The notes: generated by a model from the letters alone, not told the origin. DNA of 64,000 bases from Fulvivirga marina (GCF_016775155.1 NZ_JAEUGD010000053.1:62001-126000); one strand, 5' to 3'. Counted from the first letter of the stretch, positions 34,742 to 44,266 are shown. A program made the numbers and translations.

Positions 34742-36244
34742 ATGAAACACCAGGTAAACAAACTTGTGTTTAAACGATTGGGCATTGATACCCAACACGA
34801 GCACTTTGCCTACATGCGCGAAGATTGTCAGGTCTGTATTTCAGAGGGATTCGAGGCATTGACACGAATTAGGGTCACCAATGGTAAGAAGTCGATAGTT
34901 GCGAGTTTGAATGTAGTTCGTTCGCAAATACTCAAGACAGGAGAAATCAGCTTATCGGAAAGTGCAATACAGGCGTTAGGTATTGAGGAAGGGGCAAGTG
35001 TGACGGTATCCCACCTGCATCCTATTGATTCGCTTGGCTATGTCAGGTCAAAGATCTTTGGGAATGAACTTACTTCAGGGCAGTTTCAGATGATCATAAA
35101 GGATATAGTTGATGGTAACTACTCTAATATACACCTGTCCGCCTTTATTACCGCCTGTGCTGGAAGCCGGATGCAGATAGATGAGATCATTTCACTTACG
35201 GAAGCAATGATCGATACTGGTCATAAAATGCATTGGCCAGGGCAGTGTATTGTTGATAAGCATTGTATAGGTGGATTGCCCGGGAACAGGACCACTCCCA
35301 TCATAGTGTCTATAGTAAGTGCCTTCGGGCTTACGATGCCTAAGACTTCTTCAAGAGCGATCACATCTCCTGCCGGAACAGCCGATACCATGGAAGTAAT
35401 AACACCAGTAACCCTGACCATGGAGCAAATTAAAAGAGTGGTGGAAAAGGAAGGTGGATGTATTGCCTGGGGAGGTACTGCTATGCTTAGTCCGGCTGAT
35501 GATATTTTGATCAAGGTGGAAAAAGCTTTGGATATTGATAGTGAGGGGCAGCTAATTGCCTCAGTGTTATCTAAAAAGGTATCCGCCGGATCGGGGCATG
35601 TTATCATTGATATGCCAGTGGGTGAGACTGCTAAGCTTCGAAGTATAGAAGCTGCCAACCTGCTGAAAGTTCAGATGGAAAAAGTTGCTCATGCCATAGG
35701 CTTAAAGCTTAAGGTAGTAATTACTGATGGAGCACAACCGGTTGGAAGAGGCATCGGGCCAGCTCTGGAGGCCAGAGATGTTCTTGCTGTGCTAAGAAAC
35801 GCCCCGGATGCACCAGTTGATCTCAGGGAAAGGGCATTATTACTGGCGGGAGAGTTGCTGGAATTGTCGGGAAAGGTAGACGCCGGCGAAGGGAATGACC
35901 TTGCCCGGAAGATACTCGATTCAGGTAAGGCTTATGATAAATTTCTGGCTATTTGTCAGGCACAGGGAGGGTTTTCAGAGCCAAAGGTGGCTAAATACCG
36001 ACATCAAATTAAGGCAGAAAGTGATGGTGTTGTGGTGAAAGTGGACAACCGCCGGCTTTCCAAGGTGGCCAAGCTGGCTGGAGCCCCTGATGATAAAGCA
36101 TCTGGCGTTGACTTCCTTACACCTATAGGAACCAAGGTGGAGCAAGGGCAAATACTTTATGTTGTCTATGCCGAATCAAAAGGTGAATTGGAATATGCAC
36201 TTGAATACTTGTCTTCACAAAAAGGGATCATTGAAATAGCCTGA
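34742..36244 (+). CDS. AMP phosphorylase (thymidine phosphorylase family, archaeal type)
   Basis: A 500-residue nucleoside phosphorylase-fold enzyme. Length with an N-terminal extension of about 85 residues, the phosphate-binding segment DKHCIGGLPGNRTTP, and TSSRAITSPAGTADTMEVI separate it from thymidine phosphorylase (whose motifs are DKHSTGG and SGRGLGHTGGT) and match AMP phosphorylase, which turns a nucleoside 5'-monophosphate and phosphate into a base and ribose 1,5-bisphosphate. In archaea this feeds an isomerase and form III RuBisCO; neither is in the window. Here it stands 41 bases after the ATP-cone nuclease and 3 bases before a PRPP synthetase, so salvage toward PRPP is likely. Confidence 0.82.
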   Translation: MKHQVNKLVFKRLGIDTQHEHFAYMREDCQVCISEGFEALTRIRVTNGKKSIVASLNVVRSQILKTGEISLSESAIQALGIEEGASVTVSHLHPIDSLGYVRSKIFGNELTSGQFQMIIKDIVDGNYSNIHLSAFITACAGSRMQIDEIISLTEAMIDTGHKMHWPGQCIVDKHCIGGLPGNRTTPIIVSIVSAFGLTMPKTSSRAITSPAGTADTMEVITPVTLTMEQIKRVVEKEGGCIAWGGTAMLSPADDILIKVEKALDIDSEGQLIASVLSKKVSAGSGHVIIDMPVGETAKLRSIEAANLLKVQMEKVAHAIGLKLKVVITDGAQPVGRGIGPALEARDVLAVLRNAPDAPVDLRERALLLAGELLELSGKVDAGEGNDLARKILDSGKAYDKFLAICQAQGGFSEPKVAKYRHQIKAESDGVVVKVDNRRLSKVAKLAGAPDDKASGVDFLTPIGTKVEQGQILYVVYAESKGELEYALEYLSSQKGIIEIA

Positions 36245-36247
36245 TAT

Positions 36248-37150
36248 ATGGATACAATAATATTTGCACTTCCCGGAAATGAGGAGCTGACAACAAAACT
36301 GATATATAAGCTTGATGCTGAAAAGGGAGAAGCGGTCATTCGGCATTTTCCCGACGGGGAAACGTATGTCAGGGTAAGTTCAGATGTAAAAGATAAACGG
36401 GTAGTTTTGGTATGCACACTGAATTCTCCTGATGATAAAATATTACCACTGTATTTCCTTTCTAAAACGGTTAAAGATCTTGGGGCTGGTTCGGTTTGCC
36501 TGATAGCACCTTATTTGTCATATATGAGACAGGATAAGCGGTTTAATACCGGTGAAGGGATTACTTCAGCATATTTTGGACGCCTGGTGTCTGGCTTTGC
36601 AGATACGCTGATAACCATCGACCCTCATTTGCATCGAATAGCTTCCTTGTCTGAAATATACTATATCCCTACGCAGATTATGCATGCTGCTCAAAGCATT
36701 TCTGACTGGATCAGAAAAAATATCACAAAACCGGTGCTGGTGGGGCCTGATAGTGAGAGTGAACAATGGGTTGCTCAGGTTGCTCGGGATGCAGGTGCGC
36801 CATTTGTAGTTCTTGAAAAAACCAGACATGGAGATAGAGATGTAAAGGTATCAATACCTCATGTTGAGGCATATACTGACTATACGCCTGTATTGGTTGA
36901 TGATATTATATCAACTGCTACAACCATGGTCAGGACCGTAGCCCAATTGCGGGGGGTAGGAATGAAGGCTCCGATATGCATTGGCATACATGGCATATTC
37001 GCCGATAATGCATACGAAGAATTGCTAGAGGCAGGAGCCAAAGAAGTGGTTACAACGAATGCCATTACCCATAAAAGTAACCGGATTGATATCAGTGACT
37101 TGCTCGCTCAAGGTTACCAGCATCTTCTAAGAGACCAACCTATAATGTGA
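36248..37150 (+). CDS. prs: Ribose-phosphate pyrophosphokinase (PRPP synthetase)
   Basis: A 300-residue enzyme that makes PRPP from ribose 5-phosphate and ATP. Characteristic elements: RHFPDGETYVR near 35, PYLSYMRQDKRFNTGE near 95, DPHLHRI near 125 and the PRPP loop VLVDDIISTATTM near 220. The loop lacks the Gly-Gly-Thr usual in housekeeping Prs (here Ala-Thr-Thr), and the protein is slightly shorter than standard bacterial Prs (about 310-320), so it is probably a specialised paralogue. It follows AMP phosphorylase by 3 bases; together the two could interconvert ribose 1,5-bisphosphate-derived sugars and PRPP. Confidence 0.85.
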   Translation: MDTIIFALPGNEELTTKLIYKLDAEKGEAVIRHFPDGETYVRVSSDVKDKRVVLVCTLNSPDDKILPLYFLSKTVKDLGAGSVCLIAPYLSYMRQDKRFNTGEGITSAYFGRLVSGFADTLITIDPHLHRIASLSEIYYIPTQIMHAAQSISDWIRKNITKPVLVGPDSESEQWVAQVARDAGAPFVVLEKTRHGDRDVKVSIPHVEAYTDYTPVLVDDIISTATTMVRTVAQLRGVGMKAPICIGIHGIFADNAYEELLEAGAKEVVTTNAITHKSNRIDISDLLAQGYQHLLRDQPIM

Positions 37151-37162
37151 TTAAAATACAAG

Positions 37163-37189
37163 GGTGCCCTTAGCAGGCACCTCTTGGTT
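37163..37189 (+). terminator. Terminator after the PRPP synthetase gene
   Basis: ggtgcc (37163-37168) pairs with ggcacc (37176-37181) around a 7-base loop, followed by tcttggtttta. It lies 12 bases past the stop and also ends close to the 3' end of the minus-strand peptide gene at 37190. Confidence 0.6.
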
Positions 37190-37330
37190 TTATTCGCAAA
37201 CTGTTCCAGTTGCAGGCTGGATTCCACATGTAGAATCACAACCGGTACAAATGTTTGCTCCACCTCTGATTTTATCAAGAGTAATAAAACTCTTTACCCT
37301 TAAATCTTTAAGTTTTAGTTTCTTTTTCAT
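37190..37330 (-). CDS. Class I lanthipeptide-type precursor peptide
   Basis: With the start at 37330 (MKKKLKLKDL) this is a 46-residue peptide. The leader MKKKLKLKDLRVKSFITLDK and the Gly-Gly before the core have the wording of class I lanthipeptide precursors of Bacteroidota (Lys-rich start, LKLKxLxVKSFxT, then GG). The core NICTGCDSTCGIQPATGTVC carries four Cys with several Thr and one Ser, suited to dehydration and thioether rings. The function would be a ribosomally made, modified peptide, but no LanB dehydratase, LanC cyclase, protease or exporter is visible in the window. A further upstream Met at 37372 would only add a non-typical extension. Confidence 0.75.
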   Translation of the reverse strand: MKKKLKLKDLRVKSFITLDKIRGGANICTGCDSTCGIQPATGTVCE

Positions 37331-37598
37331 AATGCTAGAATTTATTGATTTTACAATAGCATTAAAATACATAAGTAGAGTATTGAAAGCAATTTATATA
37401 ACTCATCATGTGCTTTTTGTTTTGATTTTGAATTAATTTCATTTTTGATTGAATTTGTAAATTATTGATTAAGTTGTTGTTAAATAACTTTATGTCTTTT
37501 GAATCCATGGTATGTGGGAGTAAATTACATGGGTGGTATGTAAGTTTTTGTTTGTTGAGGGAGTATCAATAAGACTTGGTTAGAAATAGAGGTATTTA
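37331..37598. other. AT-rich spacer between two small peptide genes
   Basis: 268 bases of very low GC separating the two minus-strand peptide genes. The precursor ending at 37330 must be transcribed from here or from the promoter of the upstream peptide gene. No hairpin or palindrome stands out. Confidence 0.4.
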
Positions 37599-37751
37599 CT
37601 AGTTATGGTAGAAGTCAATTTGAGAACCGCAAACCTTCAGGCAGGTATCTGCTGGGCAAAGAGTGTCCATACATGCAAATGGAAATACTGCGGGACTCGG
37701 AGTAGGTTTCGGTTTCTCTCCATTATCTTTAATCTTAGAAGGGAGACTCAT
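37599..37751 (-). CDS. Second Cys-rich small peptide, candidate modified-peptide precursor
   Basis: A 50-residue peptide. It starts MSLPSKIKDNGEKPKPTPSP and ends with a Cys-rich tail of four Cys in the pattern C-x4-C-x4-C-x3-C (ACMDTLCPADTCLKVCGSQ). The leader lacks the lanthipeptide wording of the first gene but is Pro/Lys-rich and polar, and the Cys-rich core follows a hydrophobic FPFA. On the same strand and 268 bases upstream of the lanthipeptide-type gene, it may be a companion substrate. It could also be a disulfide-rich peptide or spurious; coding evidence is the uninterrupted frame and the Cys pattern only. Confidence 0.45.
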   Translation of the reverse strand: MSLPSKIKDNGEKPKPTPSPAVFPFACMDTLCPADTCLKVCGSQIDFYHN

Positions 37752-37787
37752 GATCAAATATGACTACCGGCAAACTCAATTTATAGT

Positions 37788-38318
37788 ATGGCAAAAAGAC
37801 TAATCATCCTTTCCGATCTATGGGGCAAAGAGCGGTCTGGCTGGGTGAATAACTATATCCGTTATTTGAAAGAAGGGTTTGAAGTCCAGTATTATGACTG
37901 TTGTGAGTTGGGCGGAGTTGATAAATCTATTTATGCTGAGGAGGTGCTACACCGGCAGTTTGTAAATGGGGGAGTTGGCAGGGCTGTTGAACAGTTACTT
38001 ACCTTAGAAAAGGGCAAAGTGTCTATTCTGGCATTTAGTGTGGGAGGTACTATAGCTTGGAAATTTGCACTTGAAAGTGACAGGGTTGAATCGCTCTACT
38101 GTGTATCGTCTACAAGGTTAAGATATGAAACGATAAGGCCGGAAGGAAAAATAGAGCTTTATTTTGGGCAGAATGATCCTTTCATTCCTCAAAAACGGTG
38201 GCTTGATAAAATAAATGTTGTTTATAGCATTTTGCCTGATAAGGACCATCAATTCTATGCAGAAGCAGAGTTTTCAGAACATTTGAGTAGACATATTTTA
38301 AATAAAGACAATCATTAA
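37788..38318 (+). CDS. Small alpha/beta hydrolase
   Basis: A 176-residue compact alpha/beta hydrolase. The nucleophile elbow is AFSVGG (Ser84; the first Gly of GxSxG is Ala), with Asp130 in GQNDPFI and His154 in KDHQFY as the rest of the triad. The size and lack of a lid domain resemble YdeN/RBBP9-like or DUF1749-like small esterases. It faces away from the peptide genes (divergent, 36 bases between starts), so they share a promoter region. An esterase or peptidase role in the peptide locus is possible but not shown. Confidence 0.75.
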   Translation: MAKRLIILSDLWGKERSGWVNNYIRYLKEGFEVQYYDCCELGGVDKSIYAEEVLHRQFVNGGVGRAVEQLLTLEKGKVSILAFSVGGTIAWKFALESDRVESLYCVSSTRLRYETIRPEGKIELYFGQNDPFIPQKRWLDKINVVYSILPDKDHQFYAEAEFSEHLSRHILNKDNH

Positions 38319-38524
38319 CCCGCGAACAGACTAAATACCACGTCATTCAAAAAAATCGGAGTATAGCGAGGATAATATTTGAAATACCCTGTTTACAACC
38401 TTTGGGTTAGGTACTTCTTATGGCTTATTTTAGTTCAGCCGTACTTAACTAAATACCTTATCTTCTTGTACGCACATACAGAAATAATTAGCTTGTAGTG
38501 TTTTAAGTTAATGGATAAAATAGA

Positions 38525-39244
38525 ATGACAAGGATATTCATAGCTGTATTTGTTTTACTCTCAACTACATTGTTTGCTCAACAAATAACCCCTGAACAGT
38601 GGGAGGAGTTGGTAAAAACAAATAACAGGCTCCTTCCTAAATATGGCCTGAAGCCAAGAACAGCACCGCAGAAAGAGTCAGATGAAACATTCATTAATCA
38701 GGTTATGAAGCAAGAGCAGTTTAGCGGGGACAGGACCGCTGCTTCAAATCATATGATAGGTCTTGGGTTTGATTATTTGTACCGTGGCGATGTGAAGACA
38801 GCGATGTACCGTTTCAATCAGGCCTATCTACTGGATAGCCTTAATACAAATATTTATTGGGGATATGGGGCTGTTTATATGACAATTAGGGACTACGACA
38901 AGGCAAGAAAGCAGTATGAGATGGGCCTTACGGAAAAGCCTGAAAACACACATTTGCTAACAGGTTATGGGACATATCACATGACTCAATACTATGTACT
39001 TCAACCTCATGATGAAGAGAAAGCTTTATCATACCTTGATTCTGCAGTCACTTATATGAGAAAGTCATACAATCTGGATCCGAAAGATCAGAATACGTTG
39101 TTCAAACTTTCAATTAGCTACTGGTTAAAAGGAGATTGCGATAATGCCTGGAATTACTATGATAAATGTGCTACTCTGGGAGGCCGGCCCATTACAGAAG
39201 CATATACAAAAGATTTAAATAAAAAATGTAAAAGAAAGAAATAG
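38525..39244 (+). CDS. Secreted TPR-repeat protein
   Basis: A 239-residue protein with a signal peptide (1-19, ends LFAQ) and three or four TPR motifs at about residues 78-215 (AASNHMIGLGFDYLYRGDVK, NIYWGYGAVYMTIRDYDKA, TLFKLSISYWLKGDCDNAW). It is probably periplasmic; such proteins scaffold complexes. Partner unknown. The gene is monocistronic, closed by the terminator at 39287. Confidence 0.7.
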   Translation: MTRIFIAVFVLLSTTLFAQQITPEQWEELVKTNNRLLPKYGLKPRTAPQKESDETFINQVMKQEQFSGDRTAASNHMIGLGFDYLYRGDVKTAMYRFNQAYLLDSLNTNIYWGYGAVYMTIRDYDKARKQYEMGLTEKPENTHLLTGYGTYHMTQYYVLQPHDEEKALSYLDSAVTYMRKSYNLDPKDQNTLFKLSISYWLKGDCDNAWNYYDKCATLGGRPITEAYTKDLNKKCKRKK

Positions 39245-39286
39245 GGAACCTTCAGGAACTATATCCACCATCCTACAGTATGAAGA

Positions 39287-39325
39287 AAAAAGCCCGCTTC
39301 GACATTTGCCAAAGCGGGCTTTTTC
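39287..39325 (+). terminator. Strong terminator
   Basis: aaaagcccgctt and aagcgggctttttc form a GC-rich stem with an 11-base loop and a T run, 43 bases after the TPR gene; it also stands 75 bases from the 3' end of the convergent peptidase gene. Confidence 0.85.
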
Positions 39326-39401
39326 TGCACGATGCTACCTAATTTATTTATCCTTGTAAAAAACTGTAACGGTTATTCCGCACTAGTCACAGTTTTGGTA
39401 A

Positions 39402-41438
39402 TTACTCAACCGGAAGGTTGGCGTAATTCTCTGAGTAGTATAACATCTGCTCTGTAAAGTCTTTAGGGTACTCTACTTTAACATCAGTAATATTTCCAGA
39501 GTCGTCAGTTACCGGTACAAGTACAGGGTTAATGAAACCACCGTAAGGAGCAGTTTTTAATTTTTCCACTCTTTGAAGCACTTCTTTATGAAGCTCCTGA
39601 TCCACCTGAACGCCATAGTTTTCAATCAGGTTTTTACCAGCCTCATAGTCACCCTCTGATTTAATGCGTTGAATTTCTTTGAGCAACTCACCAAAGAGGG
39701 TTCTTAGTTTTTCATAATTGTTAACTACAAAATAAGTCTTTCCATCCTTCGTCTTTCTTTCTATCACATTATCCTCTTTGCCTTTTTCGTAAACCCATTT
39801 GGCAATCATTTGACGGTTTCTCATGTGAGCTTCTTCTATTACCTCACCCTCTTCAAGTCTTCTGAGTTGGAGTAATAGTCCGTTTCTGATGTAGCTATCA
39901 TACTCCTCTTTTCCTACTTCCAGGCTAGGGATCAGACCTAGTTCTACCATTTTAGGGTCCATCAGGTAGTATAGAGCTACCAAGTCAGCACGTCCTTCTT
40001 CTAATGCTGAGGCATAGTTCTTCAAGGTTTCCTTAGGCGTGCCTACACCTTCATTAAGTTTACCGGAGGCGTGACCAATAACTTCATGAAGGGCTGTGTG
40101 GAGCTTATCTCCCAACTCAGCATGTTCCTTAGCACGCTGCATTTCCTCTTCAGTAAAAGAAAACTCTTCAAGCATACCAGAACCCGAAGCGCCATCATAT
40201 GCTGAAACGATGTTACCGAGACTCACAGATTTGGAGCCGTGTTGTGCTCTGATCCAGTCAGAGTTAGGCAGGTTAACACCAATGGGGGTAGAAGGGGAAG
40301 CATCACCAGACTCACCGGCTACATTAACTACTTTATAGGTAATACCTACAACGTTTTTCTTTTTGTTTTCCTCCAAAATAGGAGCATTGTCTTCAAACCA
40401 CTGGGCATTGGCTGAGAGTTTAGCCATTCTTTCAGATGCTTCAAAGTCTTTGATCTCAATGATTGACTCATAAGAGCCTCTGTAACCTTTGGGGTCGTTG
40501 TATACTTCTATGAAACCATTGATGTAGTCGATATCACCTTCAGTAGCATTTACCCAGGCGATGTTATATTCATCCCATACTTCCAGGTCACCAGTTTGAT
40601 AATATTTGATTAGCAACTCAAGCGCTTTCTTCTGTTGCTCATTTTCAGCCACGGTAGTAGCTTTTTCAAGCCAGTAAACTATTTTTTCTATAGCGGGACC
40701 ATATAGACCGCCTACTTTGTACACCTGCTCCTTAAGCTCACCATTCTCTTTCACCATTCTCGAGTTAAGGCCATACCATACAGGAGTTTTGTCTTCTTTA
40801 TCCACTTTAGAAGCATAATATGCATCTACCTCCGCTGCTGTAATGTCAGGAGCATAGAAGTTAACGGCTGAACCTGTTAATAGACCTTTTTCAGGATCAA
40901 GGTTCACTTTCTTGTTATCGATCTCAGCATTGAAAAGGACTTCAACAATAGTATTGTCAAGGCTGGTAGAGGTGGCACTTAACAGTGAATCGAAGTACTC
41001 TCTGGAGAACTCAGGCATGATCTTGTTATTAGAATAATGGTGGTGAATACCATTTGAAAACCATATTCTTTTTACATAGACCATGAAGTTTTTCCAATCC
41101 TCACTTTCCTTATCGCCCGAATAGTTTTTTACAATGTTTTCGAGAGCATGTCTGATCTCAAGATTGTGTCTGTAATTTTGGTCATACATGATGTCACGTC
41201 CTTCCAGGCCAGCTTGAGTGAGGTAATAGACTAGTGTTTTCTGCTGGGCTGTCAATTTATCAAATCCGGGGATCTGATATCTAATGATCTTGAGGTCAGC
41301 AAATTGCTCTGCCAAGTGCTCAAACGATTCTTTCTCAGGGGTCACTTCTGCCTGTTGCTCCTGTTGTTTAGGCTTGTTGCAGCTGATCAGTGCCACCGTA
41401 ATGAGGAGTAGCCAGGCGGTTGGTTTAAAAAGTTTCAT
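39402..41438 (-). CDS. Dipeptidyl peptidase III-like metallopeptidase (family M49), lipoprotein
   Basis: A 678-residue zinc peptidase that removes N-terminal dipeptides. A lipoprotein signal (ALISC, Cys near residue 20) places it at the envelope. The zinc site HEVIGH (about 451-456) is the bacterial HExxGH form, and the third ligand Glu lies in LEEGRADLVALYYL about 28 residues later. The N-terminal half (about 60-400) is the helical lobe; a long loop carries SVSLGNIVSAYDG. Family members with these motifs act on short peptides. The gene seems to stand alone. Confidence 0.88.
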   Translation of the reverse strand: MKLFKPTAWLLLITVALISCNKPKQQEQQAEVTPEKESFEHLAEQFADLKIIRYQIPGFDKLTAQQKTLVYYLTQAGLEGRDIMYDQNYRHNLEIRHALENIVKNYSGDKESEDWKNFMVYVKRIWFSNGIHHHYSNNKIMPEFSREYFDSLLSATSTSLDNTIVEVLFNAEIDNKKVNLDPEKGLLTGSAVNFYAPDITAAEVDAYYASKVDKEDKTPVWYGLNSRMVKENGELKEQVYKVGGLYGPAIEKIVYWLEKATTVAENEQQKKALELLIKYYQTGDLEVWDEYNIAWVNATEGDIDYINGFIEVYNDPKGYRGSYESIIEIKDFEASERMAKLSANAQWFEDNAPILEENKKKNVVGITYKVVNVAGESGDASPSTPIGVNLPNSDWIRAQHGSKSVSLGNIVSAYDGASGSGMLEEFSFTEEEMQRAKEHAELGDKLHTALHEVIGHASGKLNEGVGTPKETLKNYASALEEGRADLVALYYLMDPKMVELGLIPSLEVGKEEYDSYIRNGLLLQLRRLEEGEVIEEAHMRNRQMIAKWVYEKGKEDNVIERKTKDGKTYFVVNNYEKLRTLFGELLKEIQRIKSEGDYEAGKNLIENYGVQVDQELHKEVLQRVEKLKTAPYGGFINPVLVPVTDDSGNITDVKVEYPKDFTEQMLYYSENYANLPVE

Positions 41439-41677
41439 ATTAATTTTAGGTTTGTTTTAATGCTTTGCAAATATAGTGATTCAGATTTTAGCACCACAGC
41501 TGCGCACAAAAGCACTCTAAAGGTGTGTTTTGCAGTATAGATGTGCCTGAAATTCAGATAAATGCTAGTTGAGAGATAGGTATTTTTAATGCATGTCTTA
41601 GGGGTGTAAGCAGTTGATAGTGCTATTTATATCCATAATTATTAAATTACTAAACAACCCGACTCTAAAACGATAAC

Positions 41678-42274
41678 ATGATGATCAGATTAAAACCATT
41701 GCTTTTACTTTTTGTACTTTTCATTCTGTTGGAGGCTTGTAGTAGTAATACCGTGGAGACAGGTGATAATTTTGAAATGGTAGAGTTGCCAGACGGATCG
41801 GTAGTGTTCTTAAATCACCATAGTGAAGTTAGTTATGATAAGGATTTTGAAACCAGAACCCTGGAGGTTGCCGGGGAGGTTTTTTTGGATGTAGTCAAAG
41901 CTGAAGGTTCATTTGTTGTGAAGACCGCTCATGGAGATGTGACAGTGCTGGGTACAGAGTTCAACGTGAAAACCAGTGCAGAGGAACTGGAAGTAGAAGT
42001 AGAGGAAGGTGTGGTAGAAGTTAAAAACTCGAAAGGATATCAGAAGGTTAAGAAAGGGCAGCGGGCTACCTGGAAAAAGGGTGAACAGACCATCAAAAAA
42101 GGGAAAGCCGAAATGAAATTTAAAGTCTGGCTTAGTGCGCTGGAAAGGGAGTTTAAGAAACTTGGTAAAGAGATAAAACGAGGGAGCAAGCACGTGCAGA
42201 AGGAATCAAAAGAGGTCGGTAAGGAGTTTCATAAAGGTGCAAAAAAGCTTAAAAAAGAGCTTAAAAGCTTATAA
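41678..42274 (+). CDS. Free-standing FecR-domain lipoprotein with Lys-rich coiled tail
   Basis: A 198-residue lipoprotein (LLEAC, Cys21) whose mature N-terminal half is a FecR domain (MVELPDGSVVFLNHHSEVSY, EVFLDVVKAEGSFVVKT, VTVLGTEFNVKTSA, KGQRATWK). Unlike true FecR it has no cytoplasmic domain or sigma factor partner. The last 80 residues are highly basic and predicted to coil, with a repeated KExxKExx pattern (KEFHKGAKKLKKELKSL). A role as a surface or periplasmic scaffold is more likely than anti-sigma function. The gene is not linked to the ECF cluster at 9.7-13.7 kb. Confidence 0.7.
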   Translation: MMIRLKPLLLLFVLFILLEACSSNTVETGDNFEMVELPDGSVVFLNHHSEVSYDKDFETRTLEVAGEVFLDVVKAEGSFVVKTAHGDVTVLGTEFNVKTSAEELEVEVEEGVVEVKNSKGYQKVKKGQRATWKKGEQTIKKGKAEMKFKVWLSALEREFKKLGKEIKRGSKHVQKESKEVGKEFHKGAKKLKKELKSL

Positions 42275-42321
42275 AAGCCGATGTGCTACATTCATGGAAA
42301 TGGCTGTATTTTCAGGTGAGA

Positions 42322-44121
42322 TCATATAAGCCCATAGATCAGAGGAATGCAAATGGTTGATAGAATCCAGAAGAGGATGTTTAGTAGGGTGCCCACTCTG
42401 AGAAAATCCAGAAACCGATACTGACCTGCGCTATAGACCATAGTGTTAGTCTGGTAACCCACAGGTGTCATAAAGCTTGCCGATGCTGCAAAAGTTATAG
42501 CCATAAGAAAAGGCGTAGGTTCTAAACCAAGGTTTTGTGCTGTGGCAATAGCAATAGGAGCCAAAAGTGCAGCGGCTGCGTTGTTTGACATAATCTCCGT
42601 AATCAGAGATGTAGTAAGGTATAGACCGGAAATAATAGCAACGGGACCCCAATGCCCCAGGTTCCCTACCAATGTTTGGGCTATCACCTGGTCAAGACCG
42701 GTATTGGTCATGGCAGTGCCCAGGCTTAATGCTCCCGCTAGCAAAAACACTATTTTCCAACTAATGGCCTCATAGGCCTCGCGCATGGAGAGGCACCCCA
42801 AAAGTACCAGTACACATACTGCAGTGATGGCACCTACCATGATATCCATAACACCAAGGGTGGCAAGTATAATAATGCTTAGGATGGAGGCCATTACTAT
42901 TGTAAACTTCTTTTTGTCGAAATCAGTGATAGAATCTTCTGATAGCAGCACAAATGGGGCATCCTGCTCATTTTCCATTTGTTTCAACTCTTTAACAAAG
43001 TGTGTTTTTACCTCAGCAAGGATAACGTCACCTGCTTTCAGAGGTACATCATACAGATGGTCTCTAACCACTTCCTGTCTATGCTTGATGGCTAGTGGGA
43101 TTGCCCGAAAGCGTCTTCTGAAATCTACCTCTTTCAGTGTCTTGCCATCAACCTCCGAGTTAGAAGTGATCACCATTTCTATGAGGGTGGAGTTCGTAGC
43201 TTTCAGATCGTCATCGCCAATTTTTACTGGTGAGTTAACGAGTACCTTTGCCCGGCCTTTTAATGACTTGATATTATCTACATTGCACTTTACTTTCAAA
43301 ATGTCATGGGCTTGGAGCACAAAGTCACCAGGAGGCAGCGTGAAGCGACCGTGCCTGTTTCTTCTGACCTCAATAATATCCATCTCCAACTCTTTTACCA
43401 GCTCAGAATCCATGATTTTTTTGCCCACAGAGTCCCCTTTGCCCAGAATCTCGATTTCCGTGAGATAATCGCGTAGCCCAAATTTTGCGGCAAGGTCTTT
43501 TTCCTCCTTACGGGATGGTAGCAGTCTGATGCCAATAAATACCATATACAGAATACCACCCGTTAGAAGAACCAACCCCATAGGAGAGAGCTGGAACATG
43601 GAGATGGGGTCAAGTCCTGCTTTTTCCGCTATACCACTGACCAGAATATTGGTGGAGGTGCCTATCAAAGTGCATGAGCCTCCAAAGATAGAGGCAAACG
43701 AAAGAGGGATCAGCATTTTGGAGGGGCTTTGTCCGGAGGCATTACCAATTTGAATGATTACTGGTATAAATACAGCTACTACCGGAGTATTGTTAACAAA
43801 AGCTGAAATAATGGCAATAAGTATCATCATGAGTATGATACCCGAATTGAAGTTGTATCTAAACACTTTGGAAAGCCGGTAGGCCAACAGTTGTAATGCC
43901 CCTGTTTTTAGCAGTGCAGCGCTCAGAATAAACATAAAAGCCACCGTTATAGTAGCCTTATTGCTAAACCCTTCCACACCTTCTTCCGCAGTTATGACCC
44001 CTGTCAGAATGAGTGATACCATAATCAGTAGTGCTACAAGATCGATAGAAAGTATCTCCGTAGCGAAGAGTATAACCGCACCTAAAATTACACAAAGAGT
44101 AATAATAGCATCTGTGGACAT
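42322..44121 (-). CDS. SLC13-type sodium/anion symporter with two RCK_C domains
   Basis: A 599-residue transporter with about 10 membrane helices split into two blocks around a cytoplasmic insert of 180 residues (about 210-390). The insert holds two TrkA_C/RCK_C domains. Signature repeats are [12 protein letters not shown] and [16 protein letters not shown], the anion-coordination loops of the divalent anion:sodium symporter family. RCK_C-containing members often move sulfate, so sulfate uptake is the likely role. An Rrf2-type regulator gene lies 145 bases upstream on the same strand and may control it. Confidence 0.85.
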   Translation of the reverse strand: MSTDAIITLCVILGAVILFATEILSIDLVALLIMVSLILTGVITAEEGVEGFSNKATITVAFMFILSAALLKTGALQLLAYRLSKVFRYNFNSGIILMMILIAIISAFVNNTPVVAVFIPVIIQIGNASGQSPSKMLIPLSFASIFGGSCTLIGTSTNILVSGIAEKAGLDPISMFQLSPMGLVLLTGGILYMVFIGIRLLPSRKEEKDLAAKFGLRDYLTEIEILGKGDSVGKKIMDSELVKELEMDIIEVRRNRHGRFTLPPGDFVLQAHDILKVKCNVDNIKSLKGRAKVLVNSPVKIGDDDLKATNSTLIEMVITSNSEVDGKTLKEVDFRRRFRAIPLAIKHRQEVVRDHLYDVPLKAGDVILAEVKTHFVKELKQMENEQDAPFVLLSEDSITDFDKKKFTIVMASILSIIILATLGVMDIMVGAITAVCVLVLLGCLSMREAYEAISWKIVFLLAGALSLGTAMTNTGLDQVIAQTLVGNLGHWGPVAIISGLYLTTSLITEIMSNNAAAALLAPIAIATAQNLGLEPTPFLMAITFAASASFMTPVGYQTNTMVYSAGQYRFLDFLRVGTLLNILFWILSTICIPLIYGLI

Positions 44122-44266
44122 TTTAGCTTTTAAGTTAAATTGTTAGTAGTCAGCGATAAAAGTCTGAACTCATTATCGCCAAAATGCCCACATAATTTTT
44201 GGGGCCATCAAAGGTAGTAAAATATTAAGTCTATCTATTTAGTAGGGTAAAGAATTAAATTTTTTT

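Noticed and set aside
41678-42274. Reading the FecR-domain lipoprotein as an anti-sigma factor.
   Set aside because: No cytoplasmic domain, membrane helix, or sigma gene is present.
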